Positions 22,765-31,295 of a stretch of 64,000 nucleotides of DNA are shown one piece after another (the first letter of the stretch is position 1; each line of letters begins with the position of its first letter). This stretch comes from Gracilaria gracilis (Eukaryota > Rhodophyta > Florideophyceae > Gracilariales > Gracilariaceae), in NCBI GenBank assembly GCA_030374805.1, contig JARGSG010000004.1, forward strand, positions 1,178,001 through 1,242,000, read 5' to 3'. The notes under the pieces are model-generated. The model was not told the DNA's origin, searched no databases, and saw only the letters and a program-made list of their open reading frames with translations. The position numbers and the translations under genes are program-made.

Positions 22765-22886
22765 TTGAAGATATTACGAGAAGCAGGGAGCCTCTGATTT
22801 GTTTCAATCAGAATGCCGACCGTCCCGATGAGCTGTGCCTACTTTAGACAGCTAAACCGCCGCCTGGCACAACACCGTCCCAGGTT
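22765..22886 (+). repeat. right terminal direct repeat of the recombinase element
   Basis: Starts TTGAAGATATTACGAG and ends near GTCCCAGGT. It is a direct copy of 7732-7853. Confidence 0.7.
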
Positions 22887-24480
22887 TGTCTATTTCTAGT
22901 TCCCACTCAGCCCCACTTTATGCTTTTTCTATCAACATGTCTTCTTTTTCTTGCTATGTGTTGTTATGACGCTCCGAAATAGGATTTCTCTTTTGCAAGG
23001 CATTACTTCTTATAGACATTATCTTTAGTATTATTTATTTAGTAGACGTATCTTGAATTTTTAATAGTGTTTTTTTACATTATCGTACCTGAATTCACCA
23101 AATGAGGTGCTGCAGTAAATTACGGCAGAAACTTGAATATAACGAATTAAAACGTTAGAATACATTGATAAATTCTTATTTTTAAGCTCAATTATGCAAA
23201 ATGTTAGTTTAAAGCAAAATGCAGCAACTTTTTGTAATGGGAAAATAATAAAATGCAAAAGTTTTTGAAAATAAAAAATTGGAACATGTTGAAGACTGTT
23301 TTTGACTTTGAAATTTTGAAGCAGAAGAAAATGGTTAAGTAAAAATTTCTTGAAAATATGATATCTACAGAGTTTGAAAAAACAAAAACAATGCGCCTTT
23401 TCGCTGGATGAGAAGAACATAGAGGTTTTGAATCAATTTTTTGTTGAATATGCTTTTAATAGTACCATGGAATGACTAAAACCGAATCAGTTTACAAAAA
23501 ATCATAAAGATCAAGATATTGTAAACATTGTTTTGAATGGAATGCGTTTTTTTAATACAAAACGTTCAAACATGGTCCATAGAGGTTTTGGTCCTATTTT
23601 TCTCGATTTCGTTTTTGACTGTTATGGATATCTCTCTGCATATATATGCCTCTAGCGTGTTGATAGTCCACATCAATTGCGTTTATAAAGTATATAATGT
23701 AGCTTCTATTTATTAATACTGCTCTTAAATAAAGTGAAACACTTTATAATGTGGAAAAACCGTTATATGTTTTTCTTGTCGCAAAACTTTTACACCCTGT
23801 AAACGCAAATATATTGAGTTAAAAAATAATGAGAATATTTGTATTAATTTATGCCACACTATTAAATGTGTTTTTTGATGAAGATTAGGAAGAATTAATG
23901 CGGCATTATTGTGTGTGACCCTACGAAAAGTATCGTAGCGCTAAGCTCTGCTGCTTTTCATGCCAAAATTCCATGCAAAAAACGTTTTTGTCTCATAAAA
24001 ATTTTATGCTTAATTTGTGCAAGCTAATTGAGATAGTTTGGGCTTTTGTTCTTTCTTAGCTATCAATAAGAAATGCACGTGTAATAGTACGCGGGTACAA
24101 GTATTAAAGAAGCGGTAAATGCGATGAAAGTTAAACAAGAGGCGCTAATTCAGAGTGCATATTGTGCCGAAGCGTCTATTGAGTCGTGATTAGCTCGAAA
24201 TTGATGTCAATAAACGACACTTTAACCCACATTATTTCTGCCAATTTTTATTAATGTGGGCCACATTATTTGCGCCTGCACCTTAGTTATGTGGGTACCT
24301 AATTAAATGTGGCCCACACTATATCCGGTTTTGTCGGTGCTGAACAAGAGAGCAGAAATTGTGTGGGCTACATTATTTGCGGTCACTTGGTGTACAGAAA
24401 ATTAGAAGCCTGGATTAGCGGTACGAGCCCCAGAGGGTGGCGGCCAGCAAGGCGCGAGCCAAAAAATCGCACTGCACGCT
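22887..24480. other. AT-rich region without genes
   Basis: About 1.6 kb, strongly AT-rich with many A and T runs. No credible ORF was found. The last 250 bp contains a repeated motif, GTGGGCYACATTATTTGCG (about 24257, 24361) and reverse forms (AATGTGGCCCACAC near 24306). One copy is an interrupted palindrome, AATGTGG-G-CCACATT, at 24253-24267. Confidence 0.6.
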
Positions 24481-24547
24481 GTATTAGTTAGCGCCGCCGA
24501 TTGCGGCACGCCGTTTGCAATTGGGGCCAAGGCTACAATTTTCAGCC

Positions 24548-24568
24548 GCAGCAGCAGCAGCAGCAGCA
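24548..24568 (+). repeat. (GCA)7 microsatellite
   Basis: Seven GCA units about 115 bp upstream of a TATA box. Confidence 0.85.
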
Positions 24569-24682
24569 AAGCTCGCTGGTGATTGGCTGCTGTGCGACAC
24601 TTGGCACATACACACCCTTCCTTTGGCTGCCCCCGCAGTCAAGACACTGCATGAACCCCCTTCCGGCCCGGCAGCGCATGGG

Positions 24683-24690
24683 TATAAATA
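24683..24690 (+). promoter_or_regulatory. TATA box of the NB-ARC pseudogene
   Basis: TATAAATA in GC-rich surroundings, 364 bp before the ATG at 25047. A GATTGGC (CCAAT-type) box lies about 100 bp further upstream. Confidence 0.5.
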
Positions 24691-24730
24691 GACCGATGCT
24701 CCAGCATTCTCCTCGGTCGCGGTGAGAAGT

Positions 24731-24820
24731 GCCGCGTGCGCCGAAGTTCCGCGTGCGGCCGCCGCGTGCGCCGAAGTTCCGCGTGCGGCCGCCGCGTGCG
24801 CCGAAGTTCCGCGTGCGGCC
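24731..24820 (+). repeat. 30-bp minisatellite in leader
   Basis: Three identical 30-bp units (each beginning GCCGCGTGCGCCGAAGTTCC) followed by decayed units to about 24900. The period is a multiple of three, which keeps several frames open and creates spurious repeat ORFs on both strands. Confidence 0.85.
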
Positions 24821-25046
24821 GCCGCGTGCGGCCGCCGCGTGCGGCGTAAGTGCCGCCGCGCGCGGCGGAAGTGCCGCGTGCGGGCGAAGCGCCGCGTGGG
24901 GGCGAAGGCCCCTTTCTCTTCACCGCACCCAAGTCGAGTGCACCCAAGTCGAACGTAGTCATTCACGTTCTGTTCGCAGAACTCGTAATATACCGCCATC
25001 GATCACCGTTTATTCATCCTTCCGTCGTTTGCGTACCGACAAAACC

Positions 25047-27140
25047 ATGGCAGAGGTTGTAGCAGCATCCGCCGGAGTGGTTGGCGCTGTGGTGTCTTTT
25101 TGTGACATGGTTCCTACTTTCGTTAACCGCTTGCGAGAACGCTAGGACCTCACCAGCGACAACCGCACCAATCTGGATCTACTTCAACGCCATGCAGCAG
25201 ATGTTCGACATCTGATCCCCACGCTGGAATCAGTTGTTGCCGATCACGCCATAGTGGCCACCATACTGCACCCGCATCTCACAACCATGGAGGAGGACTT
25301 TAAGGCACTCGAGAAGTGGCAGTCGCGAATAGCATCTGCCGAGTACAACGATCGCGTCAATCGCATGAAGCAAATCTTAGACCGCTGTCAACAAAATGTG
25401 AACAAGTGCTTCGGGTTTCTAAGCGAAAAAGTTGCATCGGTGTCCAGAGAGGTTCAACAACAGTCCATGAACCATGCTTTCGTTCCCCACTGTTGTGCCT
25501 CCGAACCCACCACGACTCATTGAATTATCTCTCTACTGCAACATGCGAAAGCAAGCTGAAGGCCGCTGTGTTGCAGGATGGTAATTGCAGGATAGTTGGA
25601 GTGGTAGCCGTCGGGATGAGGGGTGTTGGTAAGACATGTGCACTGCGAGGCCTGGCGGTGGTTCAAGATATCAAGCGAAAGTTTACTGGAGGCGTGCTGT
25701 ACATTCAACTAGGAAACCATGCTACGTTATCACAAGTCATAACAGGAATTGCTACATTGGTGCAACTCACTGGCAATGCATCTCTGGCCGAAAGGTTGAA
25801 GGGCTTGAGAGAGTTACAGGAAGCTGTAGATGCTGCGTCGACATGGTTCAAAAACCAAACATGCCTCTTACTCATCGATGACATATGGTTGGTTAACGGC
25901 ATTTGTAGGAGAGTGCCGAGAGTTCTGGCAACACTAATGAGCAGAAACAGCCGCCTGGTGTACACAACAAGATCTCAGAAGCTCACGGATGCATGCGACG
26001 AATACATTGAGTTTAAAGCGCTGGAAACGTACAGCGACAAAGCGCGAGAAATGTTGATGGAACATGCGAAGTTCGATTGGAAAGTCTCCTTGGCCCAAAG
26101 GAATGAAGAAGCAGCAAGGGGTTTGGGAGCATGTGTACCATCGGATTCTGTCAAAGGAACAAAGTATAGCGGATGGTGATGCAGAAGCCTACGGTTCGGT
26201 CAGGATGATTGTAGATTCGACGTTGGACGTTTTGCAGTCTGATCGCGATGAAATCCTTTCGACGAGATGTTTCGGGCTTTGTGTGTTGTTGAGAAGAAGC
26301 AGAGGGTGCCGATTCACATGTTACGAAACTTGTGGGGATTTTGCGATGTAGAGAGAACTGATGAAGTTGTGAAAGCGTTCGATGAGGTGAATCTTGTACG
26401 TAGGTTTAGGCTCAACTCAGACGTATTGGTTCAGTTGCATGATGTCATCCTCGATATTGCCCTTCGATGAGCGTCGGAGAGGGACGAGGTGAAGACATGC
26501 TGGCGAACACTCGTTGATAACTACATGGTAGGGAGCACAAAATGCGGAAGTGCAGGCACCATCGAAAGAAGAAGTTGGTGTGGCAATAAGTATCGCAAAA
26601 TGTGTTGCTACAACGTGAGCGGAAGCATTGATGAGAGCAGCGGGCAGCAAGCGGAAGAAGTTGAGCCAGGGGTAGAGATCGAGAACGGAAAGTGGAAATG
26701 GTGGAATATGCGAGATGATGATTATATCCACGACAACGTGAGTCGGGCACTCCGGGGTGCGAGATACGAGAAGCAGCTCTTGTGGCTGTTATTGCAGCCG
26801 GAGTGGATAGTGGGTCGTTTGGTAAACAACGGAATTTGGGCAGTGGAACGCGATTTGAGTGTTTCCCACGAAAGAAGGTTGCGGAAGTTCATGAAGGTGG
26901 GAATGATGAATTGGTGAGGCACATGGAGATGGTTCGGAGAGCGGCTCCCACGGGTTGCACTTTTGGGAAGGAGAACAATACCGTGAGAGAGGCTTGGTTC
27001 CAGATCCATGGAAGACCAATGAGCTTCTCGACAGTGTGCGAGACAACGAAGCAGTTTGTTGCAGAGATGGAAGAACGTGCACCGAAGCGCTGGGCAAAAG
27101 CGTCGGTGGGATTTTTGCAAAGGGCAAGTAAAGTAAGACT
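25047..27140 (+). pseudogene. NB-ARC / APAF1-like STAND NTPase pseudogene
   Basis: The ATG at 25047 (ACCATGG) begins a hydrophobic N-terminus, then TAG at 25143, then a coiled-coil-like helical segment to about 25480 and a frameshift. The NB-ARC core follows: P-loop GMRGVGKT (about 25616), Walker B LLLIDDIW (about 25868), and the RNBS-type LVYTTRS. The region around 26070-26110 lacks the usual GLPLAL motif and looks deleted. ARC/winged-helix sequence follows in two frames (FRALCVVEKKQRVPIHML; VQLHDVILDIAL), then helical repeats (WWNMRDDDYIHDNVSRAL; LLWLLLQPEWIVGRL) like the helical domain after the winged helix in APAF1-like proteins. Such ATPases act as signalling switches in immunity and cell death. 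At least one stop, one deletion and several frameshifts make this a pseudogene unless it is heavily spliced. Confidence 0.7.
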
Positions 27141-27705
27141 TCGTTGGACATTGTACGGGCGGCGAAAAGCTGGCGGCGCCAGCGGCGGCGACTGCTCAAG
27201 TTACTCAGCCAAGAAGGCGGGGTGACGAGAGGGCAGTTGAAGGCGGCAGCAGCGCGCGTTAGCGCACTACTGGCTGCACGAGCCGGGCGTATGAACGGAT
27301 CGGTCCAAAGCGATGCGGCGCAGGCGCGGCGTTGATGACGGCAGCAGCGACGGTGAGCCGGCGGCGACGAACCCGTTGGCAGCGTCCACATACAAGCGGA
27401 CGCTCGGCGTCATCTCTCGGCGGCATGCTTAGAGAGGCATGGCACAGCGGTGGCGACGGGGCTCGCCAAGCGCGTCTAGTAGCCATGCTGTAGCGAAGCA
27501 AGGCAGCGTTTGAATTGCGGCAGCGTGACGCATTATTGGCAGCGGATTGTTGCCGTCAGCGTCGTGTAGCAACGGTACCAACGGTACGCGGCGCGGGTCG
27601 GCGCAGCTTTTGGTGGCGTTGGTAGTAGCGAAGGTAGCGCGGCGCTACTAAAGCGGCGCGCTTGGTGCCAATCGACGGCGGCGCGTGGTAGATGAAGCAC
27701 ACGGC
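27141..27705. other. GC-rich upstream region of the vWA-like gene
   Basis: No gene was recognised. Composition rises sharply in GC towards 27700. No TATA box was seen. Confidence 0.4.
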
Positions 27706-28758
27706 ATGAAGTTCTCTCGCGCGCTTTGCGCCACGCTGCTGTGCGCGTTGGCGCTGCTGCACGGCGCGCGCGGCGACGACTACGCCGCCGACTTTCTGTC
27801 GTCCTATCTGCAGCCGCAGGCGGCGTCATCGGCGCCGCAGTCCAAGCCAGCGCTGCTGTCGGGCGGCGGCGGCGGCGGCATCGGGATCGGGATCGGCAGC
27901 GGGATCGGCGCGCTTTCGTTTGGCGCCTCTGCGCTGGGCGGCGCGCCCGCAGCGGCGGCGGCGGAGGCGGAGGCGCCCGCGTTCGCGCGCACGGCGGCGA
28001 CGGCAGCCAAGGTGCGCGCGGCGGTATCCATCGCGCGCGAAACGCGCTGCGACGCACACGTGTGCTTCGCGCTGTCGGGCGACTGCGCGCTGTCGCGCGG
28101 CGCGTTCCGCCAGCAGCGCGAGCTGGTCAAGCTGCTGGCGGCCGTGCTGTCGCTGGACGAGCGCGCGGCGTTCAGCGCCGCGCTATACGGCGCGCGGCCA
28201 CGACGCCGACGACGACGGGCGGCGCCGCGGCGCGCGGAGGCGGACGACGCGCAAAGAGGCGACGCGCCGCGCGCCACGACGACGCGCGCAGCAGCTCGCG
28301 TTGTTACCATCGCGCCGCTCAGCACGGACGCCGGCGCGTTGCTGCGGCGCGTGCACGCGACGCGTCGGCCGTGGTGCGCGCGCGCGGCGCGCGGCGCGGC
28401 GGCGCGCGGCGCGGCGGCGCGCGGCGTGGCGCGTTGCGCGCGCCTGCTGCGCGCGGCGCGCGGCGGCGGCGTGAGCAAGATGGTGCTGTTTGGCGACGGC
28501 GGCGACGGCGGCGACGACGACGACGCGCTGCGCGGCGCGGCGGCGCGGCGCTTCCTGGCGCGCGACGGCGCGGGCTTGTGCGCCGTGCGTGTGCGCGCTG
28601 CGACGCGCAACGACGCGCGCCGCGACGACGGCGACGACGCGCGCGACGACGACGCGCAGCGCGGCGTGCACGTGGTGACGGTGGGCGAGTGGTTCCAGCT
28701 GGTGGACGTGCTTGATGAGCTGGTTGGCGCCGTCTGCGGCAAGCCGGCGCAGTTTTGA
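27706..28758 (+). CDS. secreted vWA-like protein
   Basis: 350 aa. The ATG at 27706 is chosen because it starts a clear signal peptide (MKFSRALCATLLCALALLHG, cleavage likely after ARG). The nearest upstream in-frame start is only a GTG. After a Gly-rich linker (about residues 55-75) a von Willebrand factor A-like fold is suggested: DAHVCFALSGDCALS in the place of the first strand and MIDAS loop, FRQQRELVKLLAAVLSLDERAAFSAALYG, VVTIAPLSTDAGALLRRV, SKMVLFGDG and GVHVVTVGEWFQLVDVLDEL. The MIDAS D-x-S-x-S is not conserved (ALSGDCALS), so metal-dependent ligand binding is doubtful. An Arg/Ala-rich, low-complexity insertion interrupts the domain. Third codon positions are almost all G or C. The protein is probably secreted; ligand and role are unknown. 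Confidence 0.65.
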   Translation: MKFSRALCATLLCALALLHGARGDDYAADFLSSYLQPQAASSAPQSKPALLSGGGGGGIGIGIGSGIGALSFGASALGGAPAAAAAEAEAPAFARTAATAAKVRAAVSIARETRCDAHVCFALSGDCALSRGAFRQQRELVKLLAAVLSLDERAAFSAALYGARPRRRRRRAAPRRAEADDAQRGDAPRATTTRAAARVVTIAPLSTDAGALLRRVHATRRPWCARAARGAAARGAAARGVARCARLLRAARGGGVSKMVLFGDGGDGGDDDDALRGAAARRFLARDGAGLCAVRVRAATRNDARRDDGDDARDDDAQRGVHVVTVGEWFQLVDVLDELVGAVCGKPAQF

Positions 28759-29184
28759 CAACTTTTTGTTTGTTTTCAACTTTTCGGCCAATGATGTGCC
28801 ACCACGTGCTTAGAATTGCACGTGTAGAACTGGCTGCACTGTAATTAGCCATCGTGCTCGTTTGCATCCGACCCTATCTCAACTCGCAAGTAAACTTCGG
28901 TAACTTCGGTATATATCTACAGTACGAAGGTATTACCGTTGGGATCGGCATGAATTTGCGTTCCGCAGCGAGCTCTAATAATTTGAGATTCAACCTCGGC
29001 CACCAGCAGCCCCGCGCCCGCAACGGAGGCGCCCTGAGCGATTATCATGACGGAAGCACGGAAGCAAGTTTACCCTTTGTATCGATAGAGCAGCCGCCCC
29101 ACTGCCATGTGCTTCCTGCTTCCAACCCACACACCTGCACCGCACGCCGCCCTCCGTCCTCCGTCCTCCGTCCTCACCATGTGC
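28759..29184. other. intergenic spacer
   Basis: No gene was seen. It holds the 3' region of the vWA-like gene and, from about 29100, a pyrimidine-rich promoter of the decarboxylase. Confidence 0.5.
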
Positions 29185-29191
29185 TATAAAA
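29185..29191 (+). promoter_or_regulatory. TATA box of the decarboxylase gene
   Basis: TATAAAA, 131 bp upstream of the ATG at 29316, within a C-rich stretch. Confidence 0.6.
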
Positions 29192-29315
29192 GCCCTCCGC
29201 CACCGTACGTAACGCCGTTCTCGACACCACCTCTCTTCCCCCCACCCAACCCCGCCCATCAGCCGCACCGCCACAATCTGCCGTCGCCAGCCCCCAACAC
29301 CGCCGCACTGCCGCC

Positions 29316-31241
29316 ATGACCGGACCCAACCCGCCGCCGTCCAAGCCAACGGGCAAGCTCAAGGGCTTGTTCCGCAAAGACGGCCGCCCGGCGCGCAACG
29401 CGCCGCAATGGCTTCGCGTGCGCACCTCCATGCAGAACAGCTTCCCGACGTACTACTCCTCCGATCTGGACAAGTTTGCCATCGAGATTGGCGAGTCCGT
29501 GCGTCTGCTCAACACGCTCAAGCCGCCGAAACACGGCCCGCCCTTCCTGGGCGACGACCCCTCCATCCCGGACTACACCGACGTCACGAACGCGCGCATG
29601 GAGGAGCAACCCATGCCGCTGGACGACGTCGTGCAGGATTGCGTCGACCTGTTCAACGGCATGCCGCATTGGAGTCACCCCTTCACCATGCCCAACGTCA
29701 TCCCGCCCGCAAACAAGGCCGCCATCATCGCCGCCACCCTCACCAACATCTTCAGCCCCAACATCATCGAGGGCGAGTACGCGTGGAACGTGCAAAAGGC
29801 CGAGATGGAGTCGGCCGCTATCATCGCCGACCTCGTCGGCTGGGATACTACCGAGGCGGGCGGGCTCTACACGTACGGCGGCTCGGGCTGCTACCTGTAC
29901 GCGCTCAAGTACGCGCTCACGCAGGTGCTTGGCGTCAAGTCGCGCTGCAACGGCATTCGTACGGACGGCGTGTTGCTGTCGTCGCAGCAGGGGCATTACG
30001 CCAAGATGAACGCGTCGGACTGGTGCGGCCTGGGCATGAACAATATCATCGACATTGAGACGGACGACGACACCAACGAGATGGACGTGCACCATCTGGA
30101 AGAGGTGCTACAAGACTGTCAGCAGAAAGGCATCCCCGTCATCTCGGTGATCTGCACGATGGGTACCACCGACGCCTTCGCCGTGGACCCCGTGAAGAAG
30201 GTGCGCGAGCTGGTGGACAAGTACCCAAACCCCAAAGGGTACGGACGGCCCTTCATCTACTGCGACGCGGTGATCGGCTGGTCGTGGCTGTTCTTCAAGG
30301 GCTACGACTTTGTGTCCAACCCGCTTCAGTTTGACGACGACGTGGTGCCCAAGCTGAAGCGCAACTACGAGCGCATTAAGAACGTGGTGTACGCGGACGC
30401 GATCGGCATTGACTTTCACAAGACCGGCTGGTGCACGTACAACTGCTCCCTGTTCGCCATGCGCGATCTGAACCACTTCCGCGAGATGATGACGCGCCCC
30501 GGCTCGGCGTACCTGCAGGAGCGCACTGCGTACAACCCGGGGCTGTACACGTTGGAGGTGTCGCGCTCGGGGTCGTACGCGCTGGCGGGATGGGCCACGC
30601 TGAGGTACTTTGGACTGTCGGGCTTCCGCTCCGTGCTGGGCGGCATCCTGCAGGTGCAGGACTACCTACGAGAGCAGCTGCGCGACGAAGGCTCCATGGT
30701 GTGCGTCAACGAGGAGGACCACGGCTTTGTGACGCTGCTGCGCGTGTACGAGCCGGGCGTGGACGCGGAGGCGCAGTATGAACGCGAGGTGAGCGATCCC
30801 GCGGCGCTGGAGCAACTGAAGAAGCACAACACGTTCCAGCAGCAGATCGCGGACATTATGTGGCAGTGGTTCCGCAGCGGCGAGCTCATCGACGGGCTGT
30901 ACGGCGCGTATACGTCGTACACGTCGGGCTTCCGCACCACGGACTACAACGACGACATGTCGTCCGACGCGGTGGTGTACGCGATCAAGGCGTTCCCCAT
31001 GAACGTGAACATCACGTCGGACACCATCGACAAGCTGCTGGTGGCGGTGAAGGTGGCGCGCGACAAGGTGCTGGCCGGCGAGACGGTGCCGGAGCCGCCG
31101 CGGCTGGTGGGGCCGCCGTACGACCAGCACAACCCGGCCATCAGCTGCGGCGACGAGCCGGCCGAGGCGCCCAAGACGCGCGTGCACGACCTGGTGTCCG
31201 GCGTGGTGGGCAGTCGCGCGTACACGCGCCTGCGCCGCTGA
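29316..31241 (+). CDS. group II PLP-dependent amino-acid decarboxylase
   Basis: 641 aa, intact, single exon, start ATG in GCCGCCATGAC context. It has the order of motifs of the group II (aromatic/glutamate/diaminobutyrate) decarboxylases: substrate-side PHWSHP (about 117-122), a GGSGCYLYALKYA block (188-200) for cofactor phosphate, His227 in QGHYAK that stacks on the PLP ring, GTTDAFAVDP (283-292), Asp317 in IYCDAVIGWSW contacting the pyridine nitrogen, and the Schiff-base lysine Lys369 in GIDFHKTG. It should decarboxylate an amino acid to an amine in the cytosol (no targeting peptide seen). The substrate cannot be decided from motifs; tyrosine, glutamate, aspartate or diaminobutyrate are possible. 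It is longer than typical family members by a C-terminal extension. It is convergent with the transporter gene, with 54 bp between stops. Confidence 0.85.
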   Translation: MTGPNPPPSKPTGKLKGLFRKDGRPARNAPQWLRVRTSMQNSFPTYYSSDLDKFAIEIGESVRLLNTLKPPKHGPPFLGDDPSIPDYTDVTNARMEEQPMPLDDVVQDCVDLFNGMPHWSHPFTMPNVIPPANKAAIIAATLTNIFSPNIIEGEYAWNVQKAEMESAAIIADLVGWDTTEAGGLYTYGGSGCYLYALKYALTQVLGVKSRCNGIRTDGVLLSSQQGHYAKMNASDWCGLGMNNIIDIETDDDTNEMDVHHLEEVLQDCQQKGIPVISVICTMGTTDAFAVDPVKKVRELVDKYPNPKGYGRPFIYCDAVIGWSWLFFKGYDFVSNPLQFDDDVVPKLKRNYERIKNVVYADAIGIDFHKTGWCTYNCSLFAMRDLNHFREMMTRPGSAYLQERTAYNPGLYTLEVSRSGSYALAGWATLRYFGLSGFRSVLGGILQVQDYLREQLRDEGSMVCVNEEDHGFVTLLRVYEPGVDAEAQYEREVSDPAALEQLKKHNTFQQQIADIMWQWFRSGELIDGLYGAYTSYTSGFRTTDYNDDMSSDAVVYAIKAFPMNVNITSDTIDKLLVAVKVARDKVLAGETVPEPPRLVGPPYDQHNPAISCGDEPAEAPKTRVHDLVSGVVGSRAYTRLRR

Positions 31242-31295
31242 CGCCTCTTTTTATCTTTACGGCAGTAAAAACTCTACACAACTCAACAACACTCT

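Larger units (their letters stand above)
7732..22886 (+). mobile_element. tyrosine-recombinase (DIRS/PAT-like) retrotransposon interrupted by Gypsy-A
   Basis: The same 122-bp sequence stands at both ends (7732-7853 and 22765-22886) in direct orientation. Between them, reading left to right, are a gag-like ORF, a reverse transcriptase with a YIDD box, an RNase H and a tyrosine recombinase, the gene order of DIRS/PAT/Ngaro elements. Direct rather than inverted terminal repeats fit the PAT/Ngaro type better than DIRS1, although the split-repeat arrangement could not be confirmed. Without the nested Gypsy-A (11496-22545 plus one target copy) the element is about 4.1 kb. It is decayed by several stops and frameshifts. 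Confidence 0.7.

Noticed and set aside
24484-24999. Repeat ORFs with RRTRRPHAE or similar units
   Set aside because: Produced by a 30-bp minisatellite whose period is a multiple of three. No context of a real start.
27726-28791. Long Arg- and Ala-rich ORFs on both strands
   Set aside because: They are shadows in very GC-rich DNA where stops are rare. Only the frame from 27706 has a signal peptide and domain-like sequence.
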